A stretch of DNA of 64,000 bases from Datisca glomerata (taxonomy: Eukaryota; Streptophyta; Magnoliopsida; Cucurbitales; Datiscaceae), in assembly GCA_003255025.1 (NCBI GenBank), contig QANY01008049.1, forward strand, positions 186,001 through 250,000, read 5' to 3'. The notes beneath the pieces are model-generated. The model saw nothing but the letters and a program-made list of their open reading frames with translations. It searched no databases and was not told the DNA's origin. Shown one piece after another: positions 44,572 through 56,309 of this stretch (position 1 is the first letter of the stretch; each line of letters opens with the position of its first letter). Both the position numbers and the translations under genes were made by a program.

Positions 44572-45377
44572 CAGATTTTATGAAAAGTAAAAATATGACA
44601 CATGTCGCTAATAGAACCCATCAATTTTGATTCAGTTTGGTTTGGTTCGATATCATTTTGTACACCCCTATTTGATGTCTACATCAGTGTATAAAACTAA
44701 AAGAAAGAATAGCTCAAATATTTATGAATTTACAAATATGGCCGAAGAATAAATTGGCCTATTAACAAACCAAAACCAATACCCTCTATTTGACAAAAAT
44801 ACTCTTCTCTACTAAACTAGAGAAGCAACCCATTCGCAGCCATCTCTCACGAACTCCTCACAAGCCATCTCTCACGAACTCCTCACAAGCCACGGGCAGA
44901 CGAAACCCTAGTATAAAAATTTCTCCATCACAACCATCTTTCAGTGATAAAAATTAAAGCAGAGCAACACGAATCTACATCGAATTATCTCAACATTCAC
45001 AAGCTTTGTGAATCTAAGACGAAAATTTCAGTTTTACATTTAAGGCTCAATATATACGAGAATCTCAAGCTTCAAAAATAGTAAATTTCATCAACTCTCT
45101 CTTTCTCTGTATCTCCATCTATGAGTTTTGAGATTCACTATCTCCTCTCAAAGATTTGAGGCTTGATGTGGGTATTTCAAATTATCATATTTCAAACAAT
45201 AATATGCCATTTTATTTTCTTAAATCATATGAGGTTTAGATCTTCATATAGTATTTTTCCTTCATGAAAATTTGATGGTGGTGGTTTTTTTGCTGGATAG
45301 AGAAATTATACTGTGGGGAAAATTAGGGATTTGAACCGTATGGGGGGTGTAGACGGAGGTGGGGGAAAATATAAACA
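44572..45377 (+). other. Possible leader region of the second DUF1985 gene
   Basis: Includes a 25-bp tandem duplication at 44839-44888 (GCCATCTCTCACGAACTC, then CTCACAA, twice) and CT/AC-rich sequence like a plant 5' UTR. No protein similarity recognised. Confidence 0.4.
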
Positions 45378-45647
45378 TTGAATATTGAAGAATGGGTGCT
45401 TAATGCTCTTATTAGACTATCAAGTTATTGGATTATCTGTAAGATGCTTCATGATTTTATTAAGAAATTGAGGTATTACAAGAGTGAATGTTCAATTTTG
45501 AGTTTAGAAGAAAGTTTTAGATCTGAAACTCTGTTCCATTTTGTTGAGTTGAGTGCTTTTAGGTTAATGTATATTGAAGCACTGGTATATCTCTCTGAAC
45601 AAGTTGAAAAGTTATGCATTAAATCTGTTCACGTAGAATTTATATAG
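45378..45647 (+). other. Unrecognised open frame of 89 codons
   Basis: An ATG-started frame with a fairly even amino-acid composition (LIRLSSYWIICKMLHDFIKK) and no recognised family. It precedes the second DUF1985 remnant on the same strand and might be an upstream exon of it, but nothing in the sequence proves this. Chance is equally possible. Confidence 0.25.
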
Positions 45648-45972
45648 CTGTTGTGGTTTTTCTCGCCTCTGCACTCTATTCAATAATAGTATATGATGAA
45701 CATTTATTATACACATTAAACAATGCATAATATATTTCGAGATAAGTTTTAAACCCATGTTCTTTAACATTTTCTAACTTTAATTTGAACAGAGTTTTAA
45801 TTTACATTGATAGAGTTTTATAAGCAATAACAAATAGTATTTATCTATATACATGTAGTATATCAATATTTTAATAAATGTGACTTTAACTTACCATGCT
45901 TCTCAATTGTTCATTAAACATAGCATAATTACTTCATCGTGTTAACATGCATTATTGTTTCTGAAAAATTCG

Positions 45973-46124
45973 CAGAATTTGAGAACTAAACGATCAGCAG
46001 TAAAGGGAGGAAAAAAAAGCAATGAAATCAAAACAAACACAAATAACAGAATTTGAGAACTAAACGATCAGCAGTAAAGGGAGGAAAAAAAAGCAATGAA
46101 ATCAAAACAAACACAGATAACAAG
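45973..46124. repeat. 74-bp tandem duplication
   Basis: CAGAATTTGAGAACTAAACG starts at 45973 and again at 46047. The two copies are virtually identical through AAACAAACACA. Confidence 0.95.
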
Positions 46125-46379
46125 AGATGTGAATATTCATATGTACTAATCGTCATCGTAATTAGATTTTTTTCTACATTAATAGGACGTAATTATTGAT
46201 TTATTAGGAGCTACCAGAAAGAAGCAACCGACTACAATGAACCGAGGTTTCATCAATGCTAAAGACAATCCTGAGAAAACCTAAAATGAACCTGTTACAA
46301 ATACAAGAGAGTCAATCAAATGAAGCTGCAAGTACAAAACACAATGACATTCCATAAGAACCTAATTCATAAAGATCGA

Positions 46380-47990
46380 AACACAATAAGATGCAAGATG
46401 AAACTGTCAACAAAAGAACGTTAGTTGAAAATGAGGTAAATAAAATAGTAGTTAAACATATACGAACGATAATTAAATATAATACTGAAAAATTTAATCT
46501 AAATAATCTTGTTCCTTACAATTGTTCAGGTTATCTAGTATTATTCCCATATGAGTTATGGAAATCAAATAAAAAGATCAACATATACAACAAACTAGAG
46601 CACTTGGCACAACTCAGATGTTGGTTGACAACCTACGAAAGATAAATATTTGGAATAACATGGTTAGGTAATATGCTGAACATAAAGCTAGGTGTAATCC
46701 CTCCTCGACTGTTGTTACAGTTAACTAGGAGAAAATGCTTCAACAGTAATAATGATGAACTTTGCTTTAACATCGAATGACATGTTATTAAATTTGGAAT
46801 TTGAGATTTTGCATTGATAATGGTTTTAAATTGTGGACCTTATCCTTTGTTCAATAAAGAGTCATGATCTAAAGGTAGTTTGTTGGATGAAGCATTTTCA
46901 AATATTAAATCGATGTCTCGAGAGTGCATGTTGTTTTTTTAATGCATTTAGATATGATAATCAAAACATGAAAATTAAATTGGCCAAGATTTTTTGTTTG
47001 GAAAACATTCTCCTTCCAAAAAAACCTGCAACCAGCATAGATTTGGACCATATGAAGATGGTCGACATTGATGAAATTTTTTAGACATATTCATGAGGAA
47101 GATTGTCATATGATTTGACTATTAGATACATTAAAAGTGTTTTTTAACAACCCTTCAGCAAAGGGTTTTGGATTCGGTGGCTTTTCGTTAGTCCTAATTG
47201 TGTAAAGTCATCATAACCCAAACAAATGCACAAAATAACTATGCAAGTCAATCAGGGGATGGAATCCTGAGAATGTGCAATTGAAGGGGGAGTGAGCAAA
47301 CTGGCTGGAGAGAGATACATATAAAGGTTATTGATTCAGAAGAGGTAAATAAGTTTTTTTCTTAAATTATATATGCATTAGTATATCAATACTTACTGTC
47401 AGTATAAGGTCATTTACGTTATGTAGTGCTTCTTCTTATTTTTTAGTCTGCCATGAATATTTTCTACAAGTTTTCTGAGAATAATTGGAGATTGATGCAT
47501 ATTTCATGGCACATTTTAGGAAAGGAAAAAAATGTCCCAAATGAGAGGCAAGGTGAAACATCAGAGTGTAATTCATTTGAGTTATTGATGAGGTAGCCAA
47601 AGAATTCTCAAAATACAGAAGTCAAAGCTGTCTTGGCAAGAAAACTTGATAAATTGAAAAAAAGGGTAACAAGAAATTAACATATCCATGGTGAGCATGG
47701 ATATAAAATTGAGTGAGATACACAGGTTGTTAAAAATTACAGAAAAAAGGAAGGTGCCAAGGTAGGCTATTTTAGATACTATGTCTAGTTAATTTAGCCA
47801 TTTGTTTATTTGAAACATATTTCAACTATATAAAAATATTCAAAGTATTTATCTATAAACTATATCCATTTTTTATGAAGGAAAATGAGGATGATGACAT
47901 GAATAATAATGGTGATGATTCTGGAAAGATAGAGGTTGATTCTCGAAACACAGAGGGTGATTCCGGAAATACAGAGGAGGGAAGCAACTA
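46380..47990 (+). pseudogene. Second DUF1985/ULP1-type MULE gene remnant
   Basis: KIKLAKIFCLENILLPKKPA and IDLDHMKMVDIDEIF (frame 46833-47084), then RLSYDLTIRYIKSVF and SAKGFGFGGF after a frame change, match the part of DUF1985 read in the first MULE as VVKLALLYLLEHVL and LADNLDDF. An acidic glycine/asparagine-rich segment (47881-47990) resembles the linker of such genes. No protease core was found before the interval ends at the viral integration. The earlier frame 46391-46645 is not recognised. Confidence 0.55.
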
Positions 47991-47999
47991 GGTAAGAAC

Positions 48000-48746
48000 A
48001 AATTTAAACATAATTGTATATTGTATGTGCATAACAAGTGATTTTAGGTATAATAATTATATGTTTCCAACTCTATTTTGTATGATGCTGACAAACATAA
48101 AAAATCAGCCAACAATAAGAACTTTCATGAAGGTATTCGTATAAAGAAAAAGTAATTTGAAACTAAGATCTTACGTAGATCGTAAATGTTTTTTAAATGT
48201 TAATAATGAAGGAAACCAAAAAAAAGACGGCAACTTGTGAAGACAACAGCCACCTACATTAAGAAATCATAATGATTCATGAACTTAGCCTAAAAGGACA
48301 ACCTCTAGCCTAGAAGGAGCCGCCACCATCCTAGAAGAATCAGCCACCTGTCCAGAAAGAGCAGCACAAAATAAAAGGATTACGAGATACCAATCTTCTA
48401 TCTCTTTTCACAGTCTTTTGATATTTTACATCATCATGATCATATGAATCACTAGTAAATTGCTTGTGCTACGCACTATTTTCTACTTGTTTTCTCATAA
48501 TATTAATTCTATTGTTAATGTACTTTTAACTTGTATTATTACAAGAAACTTTTAATAACTAAACAAAAGAAAGTATGAGAGGAAAATTTTAAAATAAGAG
48601 ATTTTACTTTCTAGAAAAACTTTCATCAAATAATTTCAACTCACGGTGTGAAATATATATATATATATAAAAGAAACTTTTAATAACTAAACAAAAGAAA
48701 GTATGAGAGGAAAATTTTAAAATAAGAGATTTTACTTTCTAGAAAN
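48000..48746. other. Non-coding interval left of the viral integration
   Basis: No coding similarity. It contains the 128-bp-spaced duplication described separately, an (AT)n run near 48655-48668, and ends at the single ambiguous base of the window (N at 48746). Confidence 0.6.
48543..48745. repeat. Direct repeat (~75 bp, period 128) ending at an ambiguous base
   Basis: AAGAAACTTTTAATAACTAA begins at 48543 and at 48671, and both copies run to TTACTTTCTAGAAA with essentially no change. The second copy ends at the N at 48746, directly against the viral sequence. Confidence 0.92.
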
Positions 48747-48878
48747 ATTTCATCCCGTTATTTTTTAGTGAGACAATTATTCCACTATCCTTTTAAAATA
48801 CTGATAAAGCCATTGATAAGAAATTTGGCTATCTGATGATCAGAATTATCATTTTGTTTGCATACGGAAGCATACATA
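48747..48878 (-). repeat. Terminal redundancy of the integrated virus, left copy
   Basis: Shares CTATCTGATGATCAGAATTA and the rest of a ~130-bp stretch with 56178-56309, with about one difference per ten bases plus short indels. It represents the same part of the viral genome at both ends of a permuted insert. Confidence 0.9.
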
Positions 48879-49039
48879 ATCATATGATATATGGTTTTGA
48901 AAACCTGATATTCAGATTTATCATCTATGTTCCATTCATAGATAGTTCTGCCGTGGTAGGATTTCTCAGTATGAAGGTAGTTTTCTTCATACAAAATATC
49001 CTGAGGGGTAGGTCGAGGATAGTAATACTAACCTGGTCC

Positions 49040-50348
49040 AATTAAAGTCATACACTAGGCAGACTTGGGGTAAGTAAGGTTGTTGAGACTATCGTCGATG
49101 TTTTTCTGGAGGTCACGAATTTAAGAAAGACTATATTCTTCTCTTTCATCCTCGGTTACAGGTATAGATGAATCACCCTGGTTCATCATATTAACTTGTG
49201 TTTGGAGATTTTGATCCTGAAGATTCTAACTACTTATCTTCAAATTTTTTATCTTTCCGATGAGAGTGACCATAAAGTCTTCCTCTTTTTTAGTAGACTT
49301 TAACTTAAAGTTATGAATATCGAGAGGAGACTTGATATTTACAGGTTGAATGTTAAGAGATTTAGGTTTCTCTGGACCTTTATTTCCTTGGTCTTCAATT
49401 TTGTCATGTATATTATCTACTTGTTCCTCTATACGGGTAAGTTTGTTGCCTATGGTTTGGAGGAAAAGGTTGGCATAGTTGTTTCATTTTGTTAAAGGTA
49501 CTATGTCTTTTACCTTTAAGGTTTTCTGATTGGGTTGTTCTGAAATCTCAACATATGAAAGATGACTAACGGTTTAACGCTTTTATTAATAGGAGTTAAT
49601 TCTAACGATAACGGTGGAGGATGGACAGTTTGGTAAGATTTGCTCGTTATCGTAATCCGTTTTTTCTGAATACCTGTGAGGGCATTAATATGATCATTAT
49701 TAAGAAAGGGTTCTTTCTTGGTAACCTCATAGTACCATTCTGGAAAGGATATAAGGACTTGGTTACTCCAAATATGGTAGTAATATTGGTCTTTGAGGGT
49801 TTTTAACTGTTTAGGAGTATGGGATTAAAAATACCATAATCAAAATTCTTGATATTTATCATGCATAAAATCCTGGTTTAGGTGCTTACGCAATGCACTA
49901 TTGGATGTAAAATCCATTAGATGTCGAATTGCATATTACTTGCGGTTGGGCTATTGGGCCTTCTGATGTTGGGTCTATCTACATAGACTACATGAGTTAT
50001 TTGGTTTTCTGATATATGGATACCTCTGATTTGGGCTTCTGGTATCTTAGAATTGATAGATTCTATAGAAGAAGGTCTGGAAGATTCTGGAAGATCTATG
50101 TTATAGAGAAGGTTACTCCTATAGCTAGTACTAGAAAGGCTTCTAGTAAGAGGTTTCTGAAAGTGAAGATAAATATTACCTCTTTGAGTCTGGACCACAT
50201 CTTCAATAGATTGTCTGATGATTGGTCTGGTGGGGACTGCATTAGGAAATTGCCACTTGTTTGGAAAAGTAATTTCCTCTCAAGGTATCATCCTAGGGAT
50301 GGCTACTTGACTATTGAAGAGATTAGTGCCGATGAGGACAGTGTGTCC
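49040..50348 (-). pseudogene. Viral polyprotein segment between movement and coat-protein parts, decayed
   Basis: Minus-strand reading frames continue past the movement-protein frame, for example 50198-49917, with a serine/proline/asparagine-rich composition. A coiled-coil-like segment lies near 49110-49300. No motif assigns a function. Stops and frame changes are frequent, so no product is expected. Plus-strand open frames across this part are antisense shadows. Confidence 0.6.
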
Positions 50349-50972
50349 CTAGTCACTCTGCTTTTTGGTGTAGGGGTTCAAGGTGGAGAGAACCTTTAGA
50401 TAGATTCTGAAAAGTATCACAAAAGAAGGAGATCTTGGGAGATACTCATAACCATGCGAAATAACTCTAAGCTCTAAGACTTTAGAAAGATTACTGTCAG
50501 AAAGTGAAACACTTAAATTCAGATAATTATTAAAATACACTGGCCCATGGGATAAGCTAGTTTCAATAGCTCCCATGAGATATGCTTTCCAGTTGAGGCA
50601 CCGTCCATCACGGAGGGTACACTGAATACTGGAATTTTGACCAAGAAAGGTCAAAGGCTTCAATGCAATATGTACAAGTCCTATATGCACACACTTGTAT
50701 TTTTGCATGAAAGGATATAGATCATGAACATGCAACAGATAAATAATATCATCATTATTATGCAATGGTATGGCATGCTCAAATGTTTTGATGATTTTTC
50801 TACAGATAAAATCAAATGTTCTAATTTTATATATGGTTTCTGGTTTAACCTTAAGGATAGTCCATTTATCTAATGTTTCTTTTACATCCTGATATTCTAT
50901 TAATTCAGTTGCTTCAGAAGTTGAAGCTACTGTATTTGTTACTGATGACAAAGAAGAAGGAATTTCACTCAT
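50349..50972 (-). pseudogene. Caulimovirid movement-protein (30K superfamily) remnant
   Basis: A 207-codon open frame, the longest surviving viral frame. Central blocks HIGLVHIALKPLTFLG and GPVYFNNYLNLSVSLSD are the recognisable core of the caulimovirid cell-to-cell movement domain. It starts 68 bp after the tRNA-Met site, as expected for the first product of the viral transcript. The frame ends early in the surrounding polyprotein, which continues in other frames. Confidence 0.8.
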
Positions 50973-51039
50973 ATTTTCTTTTGATCATGTATAAATAATT
51001 TTAAAAAAATATTATCATAATATAACCAAGATTATTCAT

Positions 51040-51052
51040 GGCTCTGATACCA
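51040..51052 (-). other. Viral minus-strand primer site (initiator tRNA-Met)
   Basis: The minus strand reads TGGTATCAGAGCC, the priming site used by all caulimovirids and the conventional start of their genome map. It lies between the intergenic region and the movement-protein frame. Confidence 0.92.
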
Positions 51053-52400
51053 ACTGGGGTGTGCCATCCACTGCCCATGAATACATGATTGAACAACCAG
51101 ATACATACTGATCAACATTCATGACTTAGGCAAATACAAAACACATAGTGAGGCAGAATGTCAACATTTTACAGGGGTAAATGGTCCTAACGCACTTTCT
51201 GCTCAGCGGACCTAGCCCATACGCGACTTGAGGTCACATCTGCTAACTATATGCTATGTATTCATGCTAAGTACGTAACGATAATCAAGATATATCAAAG
51301 TATTCCTTCAGTTAGTAGAGGATCGATGAATACTAGAGGTTATATTATGATGATATTAGACTTAAATTATTCCATGCATGATCTCATGAAGTTTAGATGA
51401 AATTAGAATTAAAAGGACACTCACTGTTATTTGCCAATGAGAATCAAAGCTTGAGAATTTATGATTATATTGCAAAAAGAGAGATAGAGGGTACATAAAG
51501 AGGGAAAGGGAGCGCTCAGAACTAACTTATTTCTTACTTGCCTTCAATAAGGATGATGCCTCCCTTTTATAATATAAAATGTAAGATAGATAAGGTTGCG
51601 TGTCCTTGACAGGTGGAGCCGTTTCATGCTTATCTTCTTTTAGTGGAGTCTACTTTAGCTAAAGTAGCTTGTCTCGATGCTGATAATTAAGAAGTACTTT
51701 ATTAAAGTAGCTTTTACTGTTGTCAGTGGGCATCTATTTTTGTAAAGTAGATTTGTTGCTATATGCCAGCGGTTGCTGGTGGAAGACAAGAATTATGCTT
51801 TACCCTTTCCTTTCTTGTCTTTATCCATCTTTTCTGAAATCATGCAGGTGAGAGAATCCCAGAAGTCGCTGATGGTAGGGTCATCATCTAGGGCTTGACT
51901 TTCTCCTGCGAGAATGCTGAATTCATTGTCATCTTCTTCATGATTAGATTTTTTTTCTACTCGAAGATTTCATGGTAACATCTGTTGTTGAACCGATGGC
52001 CTATAGGAAATGATCCCTTATAAAATCCACAGTCTTCATAATTAGCACTTTTTCTGATAAGTTGGAAAATTATTCTTTCAATTCACCTTCAGCTAGGAGG
52101 AATGGATTTTCTGATACTGTTGATACTGTTGGAAGAGCTTTTGGAAGGGCATCTAAACAAGCCTGAGTATGGGCTTTAATTACCTACATTAATTTTGGTA
52201 AATTGGGATTCATCCACTTATCCCACCATTTTGTATAAAATACTCTTTTTAAATAGGGGATTTTATTATGATAATCACACTGAAGATCCTATTTTCATAT
52301 CCATGGAATGGTTAATCGGATAGCAAAATGAGCCACAGATTTGGTGACAGATATATCCTTGTTTGCTGGTAGGAGTGAATATGCAGTATGTCTTTCATTA
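51053..52400 (-). promoter_or_regulatory. Viral intergenic region with TATA-like box
   Basis: No long minus-strand frame. A TATAAAAGGGAGG-type box lies at about 51573-51561 on the viral strand, roughly 500 bp before the primer site, the expected place for the pararetroviral promoter and leader. Short upstream frames are possible in the leader. Whether the promoter works cannot be judged. Confidence 0.6.
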
Positions 52401-52408
52401 AATGTTGT

Positions 52409-52756
52409 TCAAATTGTTTCTGGTAAAGTCTCAAGATAAATCCTAAATTTATCCCACCAAACGAGAAACCAGTTTGGGAGATCATTTTTTAGGACCTCAG
52501 GACAAATTCTGATAAACCACATGTGATTATGCACGGGATTCTGGTAATAAAAAACATAGGTCAAAGAATTGATATAATCCCAATAACTATAATTATCTTC
52601 GGATTGTCCAAGACTTCTGGTGGTATGAGGGTGAAGACCCCATTGCCCAATAGGCATAATATTTCGTATAGTAGCCTTACTGTAGGTGATAGGGCTACCA
52701 GTTCTGGTAGAATCATGGAGTGTATGTTTAATCTTCATGGCTGCTATTTCAAGCAC
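52409..52756 (-). pseudogene. Viral segment downstream of RNase H
   Basis: A 115-codon minus-strand frame rich in Trp/Tyr/Asn/His with the block YWDYINSLTYVFYYQNPVHN. It lies between RNase H and the intergenic region. Its place matches the poorly characterised C-terminal or second-ORF product of some endogenous caulimovirids; the role is unknown. It ends at a stop, and upstream continuity is broken. Confidence 0.55.
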
Positions 52757-53065
52757 AATGTGCTCGTAAATATAACAATACTATTCAAAATGCGTCAGAA
52801 ATGCTTGTGTAGATAGATATCTTTTCTATATTTTCCATGGATCTGACATTCATTGCTCGTCTGCTGTTTCAATGAAGAGAATTGTCTCTTCAGTAATACT
52901 ATTGACAATGAACTGTTCTAGTATTAGAAGGATATCTTTAGCAGATTTGCTAGAAGAAGCATCTTGATTACTGTTCAGATTTCTGTTTAAACTTGAAAAT
53001 TCTGTTGAGTAGGGATTCCCTTGTCGCGACCTCTACGGCTTGGCCTCTGCTTCTATTCATGAACC

Positions 53066-53284
53066 CTATAGATATTCACGGGTTAGAGAGTCTGGTAAAG
53101 ATTTTTGTTCACCTTTGATATGTTCAATATCAAAGTCAAATACTGATAATAAACTTTGCCAAGAGGTAAACATTTGCTTAGAAGCAAGATTCTGTACATC
53201 TTTCTTAAAAATTTGTTTAGCTGTAGAGCAATTAACTCTTATAAGAAAATGCTGGTTTAATAAATTATGTTGAAATTTTAGCAC
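53066..53284 (-). pseudogene. Viral RNase H C-terminal remnant
   Basis: A 72-codon frame containing FLIRVNCSTAKQIFKKDV and VFDFDIEHIKGEQKSLPDSL, the closing part of caulimovirid RNase H; the last conserved Asp (LPDSL) is present. The preceding RNase H part is split over other frames. Confidence 0.78.
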
Positions 53285-53289
53285 ACATT

Positions 53290-54640
53290 TAACAATGGCA
53301 AAACATTCCTATTCAATGGTTGGATAATTTAGTGCTGGTCCTTTCCAAACTCCAGAAATAAATCTAAGGAGTTCCTCTTTCTGATGACTAGGATTTACTT
53401 GCTTAAGAATCCGACTGTAGCCTAGATTTGAGGCGTCTATTTCGATAAATCTTCACCATAAAGGGTTAGGTAAAGTTAAACAATGTAATTGTTGTATTTT
53501 CTGTTTTATCTTTCTTACTGTTAATGTATGTTCAGCTGTCCAAGGAGAAGGATTCTTCTTGAGTCTACTGTAAAGGATAGAACTATCCTGAGCACAATTC
53601 AGATAAAAGTCTCTAATGTAATTAAGAGATAATTTCATCTTAGATGCAGATAAAACTAAGCCATTTCTGATTATCACATGCTTAAATATATGCAGATGTT
53701 TAACATGTTAATCTATGGATGATGAGAAAATTAAAACATCAATATAGCAATAATAAATTCAGTAGACGGATTAAAAATATCATTCATGATATGTTGAAAT
53801 TCTTAAGGTCCATTCTTAACACTGAATGGTAAACGTTCCACTCATATTGATCAAAGGGAACTATAAATGTTGTTTTATTTCCATCTTGTTCAGCAATTTG
53901 GATTTGTTAAAATCCTGATTTTAAATCCAATTTAGAAAAAATTAGTGAATTATTCAAGCGATCTAAAAGATCCTTTTTGTTCGGCATAGGATACCTAATC
54001 CACTGGAGGACAATCATTAAGTGGTTTGTAATTGATGACTAAGCAAGGTTGTCCTCGTTCAATCTCTACATCCTATACACATAAAATGTTGTGCAACTCC
54101 AAGGAGATTTGCTGTCTAATGAGTTTTTTCTGTAGTAAAGATTCAATTTCTATTTTACAGATTTCAAGATATTCCTTTTCATTTGACTAGGTCTAGATTT
54201 TGTAGGAATATACTTTTCATCAAAATCCTGATGATACGGTAAAGAAATAATATGCTTTTTCTATTCCAAAAAGCATTTGGCAGATCACTGCAAATTTCAG
54301 TTTGAAATTATTTTAAAATCATTTTGATTTTATTTTGAATAGCAGAGTGTTGGACTTTTTGTTCAAAGGCCAGAAATTGAACTTCTTTTTGAAGAAAATT
54401 AATCTGGCTTTCTTTGTTCTGTATAAGATCTTTAATAAGATCTAATTATTTTGTGTACGGTTTTGTAATAAATTCAAAAGTTGTTAATGGTAGTAGAAAT
54501 ACCATTACAATCTATTTTATCCATAGTCATTAAGAGGCACATAAAAGGATTGCCTAGAATAATATTCAGGGTCATGTTTTTTAATAAAACAAATGAAGTA
54601 GGTTAACAAATTTTTTTATTACAGATTAAAACTTCTAGTA
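53290..54640 (-). pseudogene. Viral reverse transcriptase, broken active site
   Basis: RT similarity runs across several frames on the minus strand, with stops roughly every 30-80 codons. At the polymerase active site (53746-53735) the codons read Y-I-D-V, so the second catalytic aspartate is valine. The thumb/connection part lies in the frame 53677-53453. The copy cannot encode a working polymerase. Confidence 0.78.
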
Positions 54641-54698
54641 ATTTAAATTCATTTTTCATTCAATTACTACTTGTACTGGTAAGAGATTGAGTAGTTTT

Positions 54699-55271
54699 CT
54701 AAAAATATTTTGTAGGGACTATACCCTCTTCAATACAGTTCATATCAGCCCTTATATCAATAAGGGCGATAACGTCTTTTATTATAAAATCTGGTTTAAT
54801 AATAAAAGTGATATGGGTATACCATTTTTGAAAAGTTACCTTATTCATAATCATAAGGTATTGGTTACCGTTATCCTTATGAGGAGAAGAACATTCTAGT
54901 TCTAATATAGGTTCTTTGCCTTTAGAAGGAAGCTCTTTCTTAATAAGGGCAAGATCCTGGAAAATAATATTAGTAAGAGTTTGCAACTGTTTGACTTCTA
55001 ATTTAAGAAGATTTACTTCCATCTTCAAATCATGAATAGTTATAGGTTTTTCTGTAACCTTATTCTGAATGCGGTCCACAATTTTTTGCATACTGTAATT
55101 CTCAATTGGAGAGATAATTTCTTCCTTGAGATGATCTTTATACAAAATTTCCAAAAAATTTAATTTCATTTCTGGATTTTGCATTTGATAAGCAAAGGTG
55201 AGCATATACTTTTGAGTTTCTCTAAGAACATTGATACTAAGTTTCCCTAGATCAAGGCCATTCATTTCCAC
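54699..55271 (-). pseudogene. Viral coat-protein C-terminus and aspartic protease, broken active site
   Basis: A 190-codon open frame. The first half is a coiled-coil-like segment following the zinc finger; the end carries the protease start, where the active-site triplet reads D-I-R instead of the required D-[TS]-G. The frame stops soon after (54699). It overlaps no other viral frame. Confidence 0.75.
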
Positions 55272-56309
55272 AATGGCTTTCCAATAGTTGGCTTTTGTTA
55301 ACTTGATGCAATTCTTGTTATTGCAACAAGCTTCAATCTGCTCAGAGGAGGAATCTAAGTTAAAAGAATAGATTTCTGCAAGATCATGTTCTGAACTGGA
55401 GTTTGAGGAGGAGTTGTTCTTGTCAGAGAAACAGTTAAGGGTTTGTTGTTGAGTTTCTTCATCCAGATATAACTCATAAAGTTTCTGTTTGAGTTTGCAC
55501 TTGTTAGCATAGTGCCTTTTAGCACCACATCTAAAGCACTTAACCTCTGATCTGCCCTTCTTAGGAAGAACTTTCTTTTTCCTGAATTTCTTTTTGGTAA
55601 TGGCCGGATTATATTTAGGATTCTTCAGAGCTTTTCCGGAATGGAACCTTTTATATTTCTTAGGTCTAGGGCTCCTGGAAGTTGAAGGGTACTGGATTTT
55701 GATGTCATAGGTGAACTGATCACAAAATTCACCTAATTGATAAATTATGTTTCTTCATTTGTTGTTGAAGTTTCAATTCATTGCAGAGGGCTAAGACTTC
55801 TTCTATTATGACTGCAATGAGAGATCCATAGGTATGCTGGTTATAGGGAATATCAATTTGGTTATGTTTATCCCTAAGTTTCTATCAAAATTTTTTAGCA
55901 AAATGATTCGGAAGGCCATCAATGAATTTGTCTTCCCAATGGTCACTGTTGGAATCAGTTAGTTGCATGAACTTCATTAGGAAAAAATCCTTATACCATC
56001 TAAAATGGGTGAGTGGAGGGAAACAAAGGTTCTGTAGAAGTTCTATGTGCCTGTCTGTATTAATAATTTATGGTCCAACAAAATGGTGGATTATGGCTTG
56101 GGCTAGTGTATAGCAAGTATCTTGAGTTTGGGTTTCGATATGATTAAAAGTATTAATCTTAATCTTAGAGGCGTTTAAGATTTCATCCCGTTGTTTTTGA
56201 GTGAGACAATTATCCCACCATGCTTTTAGAATACCGATAAAGCATTGATAAGAAATATGGCTATCTGATGATCAGAATTATCATTCTGTTTACATACGGA
56301 AGCATACAT
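55272..56309 (-). pseudogene. Viral coat-protein region with CCHC zinc finger
   Basis: At about 55540-55498 the minus strand encodes an intact CX2CX4HX4C zinc finger (CFRCGAKRHYANKC) after a lysine/arginine-rich stretch (near 55560-55680), the nucleic-acid-binding end of caulimovirid coat protein. The part above 55730 is split by frameshifts and stops. It begins inside the terminal redundancy, so the coat-protein gene was the break point of the viral circle. Confidence 0.78.
56178..56309 (-). repeat. Terminal redundancy of the integrated virus, right copy
   Basis: Counterpart of 48747-48878. Similarity ends at GCATACAT, where the sequence becomes (AT)n host DNA. Confidence 0.9.

Larger units (their letters stand above)
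48747..56309 (-). mobile_element. Endogenous pararetrovirus (Caulimoviridae), full-length circular permutation
   Basis: Read on the minus strand the order is coat-protein region with zinc finger, protease, RT, RNase H, a downstream segment, an intergenic region with TATA-like box and tRNA-Met site, movement protein, then the start of the coat-protein region again. The last ~130 bp repeat the first ~130 bp (48747-48878 and 56178-56309). The unit is 7431 bp, a normal caulimovirid genome size. No LTR and no integrase are present, as expected for this family. Many stops and active-site losses show it is an old, defective copy. Confidence 0.88.

Noticed and set aside
49313..50399. Plus-strand open frames across the virus (for example 50016-50399)
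   Set aside because: They are antisense to the viral polyprotein, which carries the recognisable domains.
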